This document shows, piece after piece, positions 11,261 to 21,657 of a stretch of 64,000 nt of DNA. The position numbers and the translations under genes are program-made. How positions within the stretch are numbered: position 1 is the stretch's first letter; each line of letters opens with the position of its first letter. The notes beneath the pieces were generated by a model. That model worked only from the letters and a program-made list of their open reading frames with translations, was not told the DNA's origin and did no database searches. This DNA comes from Asterella californica (taxonomy: Eukaryota > Streptophyta > Marchantiopsida > Marchantiales > Aytoniaceae), in the NCBI GenBank assembly GCA_036924285.1, contig JAYKYS010000007.1:8246001-8310000 (forward strand), read 5' to 3'.

Positions 11261-12055
11261 TGTAAGCCGGCCTGTCTCTCACCCAGGGGTACCTCAAATG
11301 ACTAGGATTACTAGTGCACCTTAATTACAAAGATTCTATCGTACCCATGCTCACTTCACTCAACACTCTGACCCGTATGGTCACATCGGTCCCTCAAACA
11401 GCGTTCCTGCAAACAAGTTCTACCCCCGCCCTCCACATTGCATCACATAGTACTCAAGGACTCCCAAGGTCTCCAATGCTCACTTTACTTATAGACAGGA
11501 AAATGAGAGTGTCTTCCACCTTCTCAACTCCTCCTTATATACTCTACAACTTCTTACCGTGGTAACTTTCACTAAGTTACCTTACCTCATGGTAAGTGCG
11601 CAATCCAAAATAGTAAAACTCTAAAGGCTACTAACACTTTAAGAATAGCACACACATTACTTGTTTTACTTTACAAAAGTAAGAGATTCTCCTACTTTAG
11701 CTTTTGTAAAGTGTTAACTTTCCACGTTATCCAGTCGGAAACAAAGATCTAAAGATGCTTTTGAGGAGCATCTTTAGATCTTTGTGCATGACTTTTCATC
11801 ATGCATCCAATCAGCGATGGTCAACAAAGTTACATACTTTTGAGAAGCATGTTTAGAGCTCCGCACTTGTCATATAGTGCCATAGTGGAACCTCTAATAG
11901 TTTCCTCAACTTAGTTATAACTATCTCAGCTAGTTATGACTACTTTTGATCACTCTAGATTTAGATCTTCGAACTAGAGTAACCTATAAGATAGTCATAC
12001 CTAATGAAATTTATATAAGCTCGCACAAAAATAATGGGATACTTGTGGTGTGACA
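11261..12055 (-). repeat. Element D 3' LTR
   Basis: It starts TGTAAGCCGGCC and ends GTGTGACA in plus orientation. It contains a perfect 12-bp inverted pair (11668-11679 with 11701-11712) and a perfect 18-bp pair (11741-11758 with 11768-11785). The 18-bp pair is missing from the other LTR. Confidence 0.93.
11741..11785. repeat. Perfect 18-bp hairpin present in only one D LTR
   Basis: The arms ACAAAGATCTAAAGATGC and its exact reverse complement are separated by 9 bases. In the other LTR the left arm is replaced by unrelated sequence (GACGACAACAAACTAATACGTC in the middle part, at about 18566-18590), while the right arm is unchanged. Confidence 0.9.
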
Positions 12056-12070
12056 TTTACCCCCAGACTT
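12056..12070 (-). other. Polypurine tract of element D
   Basis: On the minus strand AAGTCTGGGGGTAAA lies immediately before the 3' LTR start TGTCACACC, where second-strand priming is expected. Confidence 0.8.
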
Positions 12071-12930
12071 AATTTTCACTCCGTCCTCGGAGTGAAGTAT
12101 CACGTTGATGAAACTTCTTCAGCTTGTCGTGGTTCACTCGGTCGAAGAACGTACCACTCCTTTCTTGAAGATCATAGGTGTCATTACTCCACACTTTGGA
12201 GATGATGAAAGGCCCAAAATATCGACGTAAGAACTTCTTTTGAACTCGCTTGTGCCTAATAGCATCCCATAACATCACCCACTCACCCTTTTGAAATGGC
12301 TGTAACTTCGTTTTGTTCTTCGTCAAGCGCTTGTCATAGCTCTTCTTCTGTTGCAGCTGGGCCATCTCAATGCGTTGAGCTGCGTCGTCTCTATTCTCCT
12401 CCAGCTCCAACAAGGTTTCTCCCCGCTCTTTCTCAGCTATTGGACCACCCTTTCTCTTCAATCCAGCTTGCAAGGTCTGAAAGGTGGTTAGGTCGAACTG
12501 GATTGGTAATCTGGATTCCAACCCATACACCATCTTGAAAGGTGAATATCCCGTAGACGTCTTCACTGTTGTTCGATACTCCCATAGAACCGCATGAAGA
12601 CGCTTGTCCCAGTTGTGTTTGGCCGCTTCCATGTCAGCATCCTTTGCTAACATCTGACACAAGGTAAAGTTTGTCCTCTCTACCAAACCGTTTGAACTAG
12701 GTTTATATGAAGTAGTAACCCTCTGAGAAATGGAGAAGTGGGTGCACATAGCAGTAGTCATACCACTCATAAATTCTCGACCCCTATCAGAAACTAACTC
12801 CAAAGGACATCCAAACCTAGTTATGATCCGTTCGTACAGAAATCTACCCACCTCAACTTCTCCAATAGTTACAAGAGGTCTAGCTTCTACCCATTTCGTA
12901 AGATAATCTGTGGCTACAACAATATACTTA
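12069..12930 (-). pseudogene. Element D integrase catalytic core and C-terminus
   Basis: The open frame 12069-12851 carries SDRGREF (second catalytic Asp) and NGLVERTNF (catalytic Glu). Typical integrase C-terminal sequence follows (KGEWVMLWDAIRHK, RRYFGPFIISKVWSND). Coding upstream to about 12930, including the first catalytic Asp (ATDYLTKWVEAR), lies in this frame. The neighbouring pol frame ends at 12928, so a one-base-type frameshift separates them. The domain order matches Ty3/gypsy (RT, RNase H, integrase). Confidence 0.85.
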
Positions 12931-14256
12931 TTGTTGGCGAGGGGTGCGATTCAAAGGCCCAACAAAATCTATTCCCCATTTCTCGAAAGGTCCAAGAACT
13001 GGAATAGATCTAAGAGGAGTGGAAACACTAGATTTGATAGCGAAAGCTTGACAAACATCACAGGTTTTACAATACGTCAAGCAATCTCTAAACATCCCCC
13101 TCCAGTGATATCCCGCGTCGAGTATCTTATGAGCCGTCAACTTGCCTGCGAAATGTCCTCCACATACTGGACCGTCATGGAATTCTTCCATGAGTCGTAG
13201 AGACTCCTCCTTGCTCGCAGCTCTTCTCAGGACCCCATCAACTCCTTCACGGAATAACACACCTTCCACCACCGAGTAAGGTTGACTTCGTTTCACCAAT
13301 GCCTTCTTCTCTCTGGTTCGCATCCCATCTGGATAGACACCTTCCGTAACAAAATCCCAAATTTCTTGATATTCTATTGGGATAATAGAGTTGCTCAAGA
13401 CCATCAAATCTTCGTCAGGAAAGGTGTCATCCACCGGCTCCTCTCCATCGCCATCGTAAGCTCTAGATAACAAATCTGCATTCGCGTGTTTCTTCCCTGG
13501 TCGATCACAGATCTCATAGTCGTACTCTGACAATAAGAGCTTCCACCTTGCTAATCGTCCTTCGACCATAGGTTTATTGAAGATGTACTTCAATGCCTTA
13601 TGATCTGTAACGATAGTGAACTTGCCTCCTATGAGATAATGTCGAAATTTTCTCAAAGCATAGATCACTGCTAATCCTTCTCTCTCTGTCACAGAATAAT
13701 TTCTCTCTGCCTTGATCATTTGCCGAATAGCATATGCGATAGGATGATCTCTACCTTCAACATCATACTGACTTAAAGTACATCCTACTGCTATATTTGA
13801 AGCATCCGTATATAGAATAAACTGTTTATTCCAATCGGGCTTAACCAAGATCGGAGCTGAAGTAAGAGCTTTCTTCAATTCCTCAAAGGCGGCTAGAGCT
13901 TCTTCATCTCCTAAAATCAACACGTAATCTACTCCCTTCTTCAGATATACAGTCAAAGCATACGCTTTATGTGAGAACGAGAGTATAAACCTTCGATAAT
14001 ACCCCACCATACCTAAAAACTGTCGTAGCTTAGTGAGAGTACTAGGAAAAGGGAGCTCTAAGATCTTCTGCACCTTCTTTGGATCAACAGCAATGCCGTC
14101 CTTGGATATGATATGACCCAAGAGTAACCCTTCCTCACACCCAAAAATACATTTCTCCGGATTGAGAGATGCATTTGCTACATCTAAACATTCTAAGACC
14201 TTCACAAGGTGCTCAAAATGCTTCAAAATGTTTACTCCCGTAAACACAAAAGTCAT
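12928..14256 (-). pseudogene. Element D RT palm end, RNase H and integrase zinc domain
   Basis: The 442-residue open frame begins within the RT just after its catalytic motif. It continues through LLLGHIISKDGIAVDP and the RNase H (FILYTDASNIAVG, SVTEREGLAVIYALRKF, VTDHKALKYI). It ends in an intact HHCC integrase finger (FHDGPVCGGHFAG, CKTCDVCQ). The upstream frame overlaps it, indicating a frameshift near 14215-14256. The element therefore needs several repairs to be autonomous. Confidence 0.87.
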
Positions 14257-15502
14257 CTATAAAATCTCTCACAAACTTTCCTAAGAAAGGTTCGAACACT
14301 TTGTTCATAAACCTTTGAAACGTCGCAGGAGCATTACACAGACCAAATGGCATGACTCGAAATGCAAACGTACCCCACGGAGTAGTGAAAGTGGTCAGGT
14401 GTTGATGTTCTAATGCAATTTTGATCTGGTTATATCCGCTATAACCATCTCCAAAGCTGTACCATTCGTTTCCCGCCACTTCTTTCAAGATCTCGTCGAT
14501 GAAAGGTAGAGGATAATAATCCTTCTTTGTGACCGCATTGAGCTTCTTGTAATCAACACACACCCTCAATTTGCCATTTTTCTTCTTTACGATCACAATG
14601 GGTGATACCCATTCAGAATGCTCCACCTCGTAAATGAACCCAGCAGTGTGCAACTTCTCGATCTCTTCTTTCACCAGATCCGCAATTGGAGGACTCACTC
14701 TTCGTTGCTTCTGTCGCACCGGTTTGACTTCCTTCTCTAACTCGATACGGTGTTGCTCCAGTGTGACCTCCCTCAGATCCTTGTAACTAAATGCAAATAC
14801 ATGAATGTATTTGCGAAAGATCTCTTCGAAACAACTCTTCTCCTCTTTAGTAACCTTCGATCCATAACGTAAGGTGGCAATTCTTCTCTCCACCTCCTCG
14901 GGAGTCAACGGTTCTTTGTCTCTATCTCTTTGCACTTCCGGAGAAGGGAAAAGATCCACTACGTTCACACCCACATTTCGTTCTTCTCTCTCCTCTTCTG
15001 ACGATGTATTTTCAGATTCTGAATCTGAAGAATTGGTACCTACATCAGAAGTAGTGTCGACAACTTCTGACTCCCAGTAGTCCGATGTGGGTCGATCCGA
15101 TTCCGACGTCCCACCTTGACCTCCGAGCAATGGAACTTTGATCCGGTGGTGATTCGGTCCGATGCGTAAATAACCTTTGTGCCAGTTATCCGTTGCGTGT
15201 ACTGCTCGAAGCCAAGGTCTTCCGAGTAACATTTCATAACTTGACTCTTTCAAGATTTGAAATGTCATGTTTACTTGCACTCCCATTACTGACACACAAA
15301 CTCTCTCCAGCACTCCCAATGGTCTAACTCGCTGTCTGTTAGCCATACCCACCGTGATACTAGAAGGACGAGTTGGTACTAGATCCAACTTCCTCATGAG
15401 TCGTTCTGAGATGGCATTTACTGCCGATCCTCCATCGACAAGAACATCTGAGACATCTCTCCCATTGATACGAGCCTCTACTTTTGATGCCTTGTTGCAC
15501 AC
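14213..15502 (-). pseudogene. Element D protease and reverse transcriptase
   Basis: The frame starts in an aspartic protease with VLVDGGSAVNAI (Asp-Gly-Gly instead of Asp-Ser/Thr-Gly, as seen in some plant Ty3/gypsy lineages) and MLLGRPWL. An acidic linker follows, then the RT with KLRVCVDYKKLNAVTKKDYY, MPFGLCNAPATFQRF and the catalytic motif FIDD. It breaks off shortly after the motif by a frameshift into the frame 12928-14256. It lies 17 bases after the end of the gag frame. Confidence 0.87.
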
Positions 15503-15519
15503 CTCTCCTTCACTAGCAT

Positions 15520-16883
15520 CTAAAGCACTACACCGACAGTAGAAAGATTTACCTTCTTCTTCCGACCTCGTCGGGAGCTTAGACCGCTACGAAGTTCTTT
15601 CCTCACCGAAGGATTCAGAGCAATCAACTGTCTCACAGTAATGTTTGCTCGTTGCTTACCCACGTCTTCCACCACATTGTATTTTGATTGCTCCATCGAA
15701 ATTGTGAAATCAGTATTTCCCAATTTCTTCCGCCGTTCTTTGGTTTTTGAAGAAGATTTGCTACTCCGAGTATTTTGACTTGGAGAATCTTCCATCACGA
15801 CTGGTTCTCCTTCGTCGAAATGCGTCCTCATTCTCTTCCTCTCTTGAGCCAACAGCTCTACAGATTGAAAACCTTCTCGTACATCTCGTGGCTCCAAGAT
15901 GTCAATGCATGCTACACCCTTGTCCTTGCTTTGTGAAGTTGAAGCTCCATCCGCCGTTCCACCATTACGACTTGGACAATTACGTTGGAAATGTGATCCT
16001 CCACACGTAAAGCATCCTTGGTTCGTGTAGTTACTTGGTGATCCTTGCGGTGGTCCACCTCTGGACTGATAGTTCCCATAACCTCGTGAGCCTCCTCCAA
16101 CATTTGGACTGCGGTGTTGCAACAAATTCACCATATTGATCTTCAAATCTGCCAGAGACTCTGTCAAACTTTTCAACTCATCACGAAAGTCGGGAGTAAC
16201 AGATCTAGATGGTACAGTGACTGTAACCGCACTAGTGGGAGCTATCGGAGTCAGATTCTGAAATCGAACAGTCGGAACACTCGCAGGCGTCAGAGTTGGC
16301 ATGCTCGGCCCTTGCACATCTCCACATGCTGCCCCAACAGTCATTGGTTGCAAGTCGTCTCCATCCAGACTCTCTTCCATCCTGGTTGCGATCTTCACTG
16401 CATCAGCCTTCGAAGTTGGTCTCTCATACCGCACTTGTGTTCGAATCTCCGGCCTCAATCCCCCGATAAAATTCTTTGTGAGCATTGCTCCAATGCCCAC
16501 CATCGTCGGTTCTACTACATCTCCACTCTTTCGTAAAACCACACGAAACTTTTGTTCTAATTTCTCCACCCTCTCGGCGTAAGTCCTTACTTTCTCTTTC
16601 TCTCCTTGTTTGAGGTAAGTTATCTCTACCATTAACTTCTCGTAACTCTCATCGGGAAGAAAAGTTTCAATTAGGCCTCCGTCAATACTTCCCAAGTATC
16701 AACTGGAGTCCCCACTACGCTTCTCTTCTTCCTATCCTCATACCATGTCAATGCAAAATTCTCAAGAAATTCAGGTATCAACCCTACCCACTCATTCTTC
16801 TTTCGATCTCCATTGCCAATGCATGCTCTTTTGAAGTCCCTCACAAATCCTTCCACGTCTTCTCCATCCTTTCCGTAAAACAC
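15520..16883 (-). pseudogene. Element D gag
   Basis: Two overlapping frames (16671-16883 and 15520-16695) together give a Retrotrans_gag-type capsid: ENFALTWYEDRKK, then LIETFLPDESYEKL and NFIGGLRPEIRTQV. A one-base frame change near 16680 separates them. A zinc knuckle, CFTCGGSHFQRNC, has three instead of four residues between the second Cys and the His. The upstream gag start is unclear, because no ATG-initiated frame clearly covers the first part beyond 16883. Confidence 0.82.
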
Positions 16884-17033
16884 CGGAAGTTTCCCCGTTC
16901 CTCTCTTCTTTTCTTCTTCTTACTCAAGGAACTGCTTGCGGATGTGAAGATCGCACTTCACCGCAATCCATAATTTCTCCGTTGAGCTCTCTCCTCTCCA
17001 AAGGTTCGAATAAGTTTGACCCTCATGGTCATC

Positions 17034-17498
17034 TTATCTCTCGTGTGACAGACTATCTCCATCCTCACTAGAGGTCTTCACTCGTTCCGTTTCTACACTC
17101 AACCTTCTCTCGAGACCTTCGGCTACAGTTTCTAGCAAAGCAACCACTGCGCTACACTCGTGCTCAACTGGAATCTCGTCCACTCCACATCTAGGACAAA
17201 AGGTTGTAGGGTCAATGACGTCTTGTCTAGGGGAAGAAGGACCTATGTGTAAGCTTAAGTCGACCAACCCTCTTCGCTCACGCAAAAGTCTATTCTTCGT
17301 AGGACACTTGCTCACTTTATGTCCTTCTTCTCCACACAAAAAGCACCTCGAGTTCTTCTCCTGGTTCTTACGACTACTCTCTGCTTCTTCCTCAAATTCT
17401 AGTCGAAATTCTCCTTTCGCCAGATCAGCGGTAACTATCACCGCATAGCCTTGAGGGATCTTGCTCAACCTCAATTTCCACTCTTGCTGTCCTTCCAT
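17034..17498 (-). CDS. Element D extra small ORF with a zinc knuckle, upstream of gag
   Basis: An ATG-initiated frame of 154 residues lies between the primer site and gag in element orientation. It carries a canonical CCHC knuckle, CFLCGEEGHKVSKC, around residue 55, and a second Cys/His cluster, CPRCGVDEIPVEHEC, around residue 100. The rest is charged. It is separated from gag by stops, so it may be a separate leader ORF or a gag N-terminal part cut off by mutation. I do not recognise the family; nucleic-acid binding is inferred from the knuckle only. Confidence 0.6.
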   Translation of the reverse strand: MEGQQEWKLRLSKIPQGYAVIVTADLAKGEFRLEFEEEAESSRKNQEKNSRCFLCGEEGHKVSKCPTKNRLLRERRGLVDLSLHIGPSSPRQDVIDPTTFCPRCGVDEIPVEHECSAVVALLETVAEGLERRLSVETERVKTSSEDGDSLSHER

Positions 17499-18067
17499 GA
17501 CGATGATCCGTCATACATCTCTCTCGCTCTATAGTTTGTTTCACACTTTTGATCACTCGACTATCTTCTCGCTTAGCAATCTCTCACATTACTAAGTAGA
17601 AGCTTAACTTGTCAACCTTGAGCCTCAGAGATCGAACATAACCCTCTCAAGAATTCTGAAATTCTTTCACTCTTTTACTTCAGCAAGCAATATAACAGAT
17701 TTGACCCCCCTTCGCTTCGAATGCCATAACTCCAGTTCTACTCGATCAATTCACGCATGATTTGGGTGCCTAGATAGCTTATCTTGCAAGCTATCAGCAT
17801 GGAAGATTTCAAGGTCCAACTCTAAAAATTGAAAATATGAAAATGACTGTAAACTCCTTCCCGAGAGCTCACTATTTGATACCGAAAAACCTCCTTAACT
17901 TCCGAAAGACATAACTCTCTCCTCACAATTGATCTCTCGGAGATATCAAGTTTATTGGAAAGCTTATCTTGCCCTCTATAACATGGTGTATGTACAAAGG
18001 TTCTCAACTCATGCTCAAAAACAGACATGAACTGTACTAACGACTAAATACGAATCTTTGTATCGAG
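17499..18067 (-). other. Element D untranslated leader
   Basis: This is the stretch between the primer site and the first ATG-initiated frame. No coding frame above background is visible. Confidence 0.6.
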
Positions 18068-18085
18068 GTCCCGGCAACGGAACCA
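18068..18085 (-). other. Primer-binding site of element D, tRNA-Asp-like
   Basis: On the minus strand TGGTTCCGTTGCCGGGAC starts 3 bases from the LTR edge. It matches the tRNA-Asp-type site except at positions 4-5 and at the end. Confidence 0.75.
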
Positions 18086-18088
18086 AAA

Positions 18089-18885
18089 TGTGCCGGCCTG
18101 TCTCTCACCCAGGGGTACCTCAAATAACTAGGATTACTAGTGCACCTTAATTACAAAGATTCTATCGTACCCATGCTCACTTCACTCAACACTCTGACCC
18201 GTATGGTCACATCGGTCCCTCTAACAGCGTTCCTGCAAACAAGTTCTACCCCCGCCCTCCACATTGCATCACATAGTACTCAAGGACTCCCAAGGTCTCC
18301 AATGCTCACTTTACTTATAGACAGGAAAATGAGAGTGTCTTCCACCTTCTCAACTCCTCCTTATATACTCTACAACTTCTTACCGTGGTAACTTTCACTA
18401 AGTTACCTTACCTCATGGTAAGTGCGCAATCCAAAATAGTAAAACTCTAAAGGCTACTAACACTTTAAGAATAGCACACACATTACTTGTTTTACTTTAC
18501 AAAAGTAAGAGATTCTACTACTTTAGCTTTTGTAAAGTGTTAACTTTCCACGCTATCCAATCGGAAGACGACAACAAACTAATACGTCTTTTGAGGAGCA
18601 TCTTTAGATCTTTGTGCATGACTTTTCATCATGCATCCAATCAGCGATGGTCAACAAAGTTACATACTTTTGAGAAGCATATTTAGAGCTCTGCACTTGT
18701 CACATAGTGCCATAGTGGAACCTCTAATAGTTTCCTCAACTTAGTTATAACTATCTCAGCTAGTTATGACTACTTTTGATCACTCTAGATTTAGATCTTC
18801 GAACTAGAGTAACCTATAAGATAGTCATACCTAATGAAATTTATATAAGCTCGCACACAAATAATGGGATACTTGTGGTGTGACA
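18089..18885 (-). repeat. Element D 5' LTR
   Basis: Same sequence as 11261-12055 apart from a few substitutions. It starts TGTGCCGGCC and ends GTGTGACA in plus orientation, followed by the target duplication GTAC at 18886-18889. Confidence 0.93.
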
Positions 18886-18889
18886 GTAC

Positions 18890-19573
18890 GGATGTCCGCT
18901 GGAACTGGTGTCAGATAGGGGTACTCATTTCTTAAATGAGACTATCTCCCTCCTGACCCAATACTTCAGGATTAAGCATCGGAAGACGACGCCATACAAT
19001 CCGAAAGCGAATGGACCGACGGAGAAGTCGAACGGTCTTCTGTGTAACATCCTGAACAAGGTAACTGTTAACCATGCGTATGACTGGGACACGAAACTGC
19101 CATCTGTGTTGTGGGCTTTCAGGATTTCACCTAAAGTCACCACCCAGAAGACGCCTTTCTACCTAACTTACGGCATGACACCTATTGTGCCCATTGAGTT
19201 AGAGGTCCCGACATACCGGTTAGCCGTATCCGAACGCATGGGAGAAGAAGAAAGCCAGGAGCAGCGTCTTTTGATTTTCATAGAGTTTGAAGAAGACAGG
19301 AATGCAGCTTTGGAGAAGACATACGAGGTGCAAGCACAACGTAAGGTAAACAACGATAGCAAATTGAGGAAGGTGACCGTTGTGGACGGGGATTTGGTTC
19401 TTTTCTACGACAACCGACATCTTAAGTTTCCCGGGAAACTTCATCTTCGTTGGATGGGACCTTACCGTGTCTTGGAGGTCTTCGACAATAGCTCCTTGCA
19501 GTTGGAAGAGTTGGACGGTACACTGATGACCACTCGTGTTAATGGGTGGCGCGTCAAGAAATACTGGACGTAA
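18890..19573 (+). pseudogene. Element C integrase, second half after the D insertion
   Basis: Coding resumes in YGCPLELVSDRG with the second catalytic Asp. It then shows NGPTEKSNGLL (catalytic Glu), a core ending in TYGMTPIVPIELE, and a C-terminal SH3-like part (DGDLVLFYDNRH, RWMGPYRVLEVFDN). It stops with TAA at 19571-19573. The 221-residue frame from 18908 is intact, but it is separated from the first half by element D and the TGA at 11138. Confidence 0.88.
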
Positions 19574-20408
19574 ACAGAAGTGCAGAAGACACTGATGTTT
19601 GCGGGGACGCAAACATGTGAGGGTGGGCGTATGTGGTGCCCACAAATTACAGGATGCACGAATTTTTGAAATTTTTGAGATTAATAACTCGTTTGTATAA
19701 CTGAAGAAGCGCTGTTACTTAAGGTTACGTCTCCCTTAACAGGAAGATGATCTTAAGGACGGTTTGTAATAATAAGTTGACTTCATCGGAAGACGACCGT
19801 CTTTGGAAGAACGTCTTCTCGGTGCTGTCTTCGGAAGACGGGAAGACGGCGGAAGATGAGAAGACGGCGGAAGACAACCATCTTCCGGAAGCCAGCGACC
19901 GCGAAGGCCTAACCACGAGTCTTCGGGTAAAACAGTAGGTGTACCTACTGGGTCGCACCAAATAGGTAGGTAGGTTGGGGAAGACACCTAAGGTCGAAAA
20001 CCCCTAATCTACGGGGAAGATGCACAGAAAGCACATTAGGCACATTCCAACTTCCCGCAGCACAGTGCGCTTGAGAAGATCGATTTTGAGTGAGCTTCAC
20101 AAGTGAGCTTCGAGAGAGGAATCGAGTGAGGACATCGAGGTAGGAGAGTACCAGTTGGCAGCTAGGCGAAGGGCGAGATCGAATTGTTGGAGCACGGAAG
20201 GCAGAGAGCGAAGGCGTTTCTGTGAGCTCCCGGGAAGCTGACATTGGAGAGTAGCGAGTAGAAATCGAAGATGGAATCGAGGCGTGACCAGAAATTGACA
20301 GCAGGCGCAGTCGTGAGGAGTCGCATTGGAGCTAGGACCAGAGCCGAGAAGCGCGCGGAGGTCGAAGGCAACTCGGGGTGCAGAAGAAGACTGTAGAGGT
20401 TCTTTCCC
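19574..20408 (+). other. Element C internal, apparently non-coding part before B
   Basis: No convincing coding frame. A dense cluster of GAAGAC/GTCTTC words lies at 19785-19880 (GGAAGACGACC, GTCTTCGGAAGACGGGAAGACG). The sequence continues at 28831 beyond element B. Confidence 0.6.
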
Positions 20409-20412
20409 ACGT
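20409..20412. repeat. 4-bp target duplication ACGT, left of element B
   Basis: ACGT precedes the LTR start TGTCGCG and recurs after the LTR end at 28827-28830. Confidence 0.7.
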
Positions 20413-21581
20413 TGTCGCGCTACTTGGCGGCTACATGTTATATTTCTACTCCGACGCTTGAGTTTAGTAGTTCTAGAAGTTAGCTTATATTTCTTCTAGT
20501 CGTTTATGTATATGTTTGACACCTTTGCATACGGTGTTAACACTATTTTGAGTCTTAGTAGGTTGATCACCATGTTGATAGGGCTTAAGCTCATGGGTTG
20601 TATTTGCGTGTCGCCCATGCACGCTTTCTAGCTAATTTAAGTTATTTTTCGGGGCTACGTGTCGTTTTAAGTAATTTAAGTTTTACGCTGGCACTCTAGG
20701 GGGCTTGACGTGGTAGCCTATGAGTAAAACTAAGTTGCCACGTGGTTTAGGGTACTAAAGGACAACCAAGTGGAGCTATGAACTCCCATTGGTCCGTTTT
20801 TGTCTTTTGTTAAACTCTAAATTTAGAAACAGCGCTCTAGAGTAGAGTTCGAGCATTTGGTGGGGGATCTTCGAAATCTGAGAGCACAGGGAGAGAGGTC
20901 TCGTCATGCCAAGTACTTCCAGTGAAAATTTCGATCGATTTGAGTCAATAAAGACGGAGTTATGAGCAATTGAAGTTCAGATTGTGCTAGAATTGAATCA
21001 TTTTGGATGGATTTAGGGTTTTCAGTGTCATTCGCAGCAGATTTGAGGAAATTGCTTCAAAACTTCGAGGTTGTGTTCTCCGCCAGCAGGGCTACGATTT
21101 CACAAAAAGTTTTATATCGATTGAGCAACTGAGTAATTCAGGGCGGCCGCTAAAGCTGAGGGGGTCTGAAAAGCTCTTAATCTAGAGCAGCGACTTCAGA
21201 GGAGGAGATCTACAGTTCTGTGTACATTCAGGAGTCCCAACTTCACAAGGATGTTCAGCACCCTATAGACTGCAAATCCTGTAAGAAACTTTGAAATTGA
21301 TCGAGCCAAACTCCTGTTATAGGTTGAAATAGCCAGCTAGGTACCAGAAATTGCCGTAGTTTTTTTGAGCATAGTTTTCCTCTCCGTGAGTGTCAAAGTT
21401 CACCGCCGAATCCTATTACTGCCAGCTAGACCTGAATTTCGTCTTCTGGGTATATTACTAGATCTTACACATCTGTGTGAGTGTTTATAGACTCTGTTGT
21501 AACCTGAAAGCCAACCTCTTGAGTGAACAACCACAGCCAGAAGCCCGGTGCTTTCCTAGGTAGACGGATTACACTCCGACA
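20413..21581 (+). repeat. Element B 5' LTR, with internal deletion
   Basis: About 114 bp shorter than the 3' LTR. The deletion lies at about 21360, where a T-run replaces sequence found at 28494-28617 of the other copy. Elsewhere I saw one substitution (CAGATTGTG versus CGGATTGTG, near 20971). Confidence 0.93.
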
Positions 21582-21592
21582 TACTCTCTTTT

Positions 21593-21612
21593 TGGTGAAC
21601 TCGACGTGAAAC
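21593..21612 (+). other. Primer-binding site of element B, tRNA-Trp-like
   Basis: Identical to the 20-mer of element A at 894-913, 11 bases after the LTR end. Confidence 0.75.
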
Positions 21613-21657
21613 ACCTAGGGTGGGAGTTTTCTTGAGAGTGTTACAGGATCAGATATC

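Larger units (their letters stand above)
11261..18885 (-). mobile_element. Element D: complete Ty3/gypsy retrotransposon nested in the C integrase
   Basis: Two direct repeats of about 0.8 kb (11261-12055 and 18089-18885), starting TG and ending GACA, enclose minus-strand coding for gag, protease, RT, RNase H and integrase. A tRNA-Asp-like primer site lies next to the right LTR and a polypurine tract next to the left LTR. GTAC flanks both sides. The insertion splits the C integrase between its first and second catalytic Asp. The LTRs differ by about nine substitutions by eye, a 2-bp indel and one replaced block, so the insertion is fairly recent. The coding frames carry several frameshifts. 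Confidence 0.95.
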
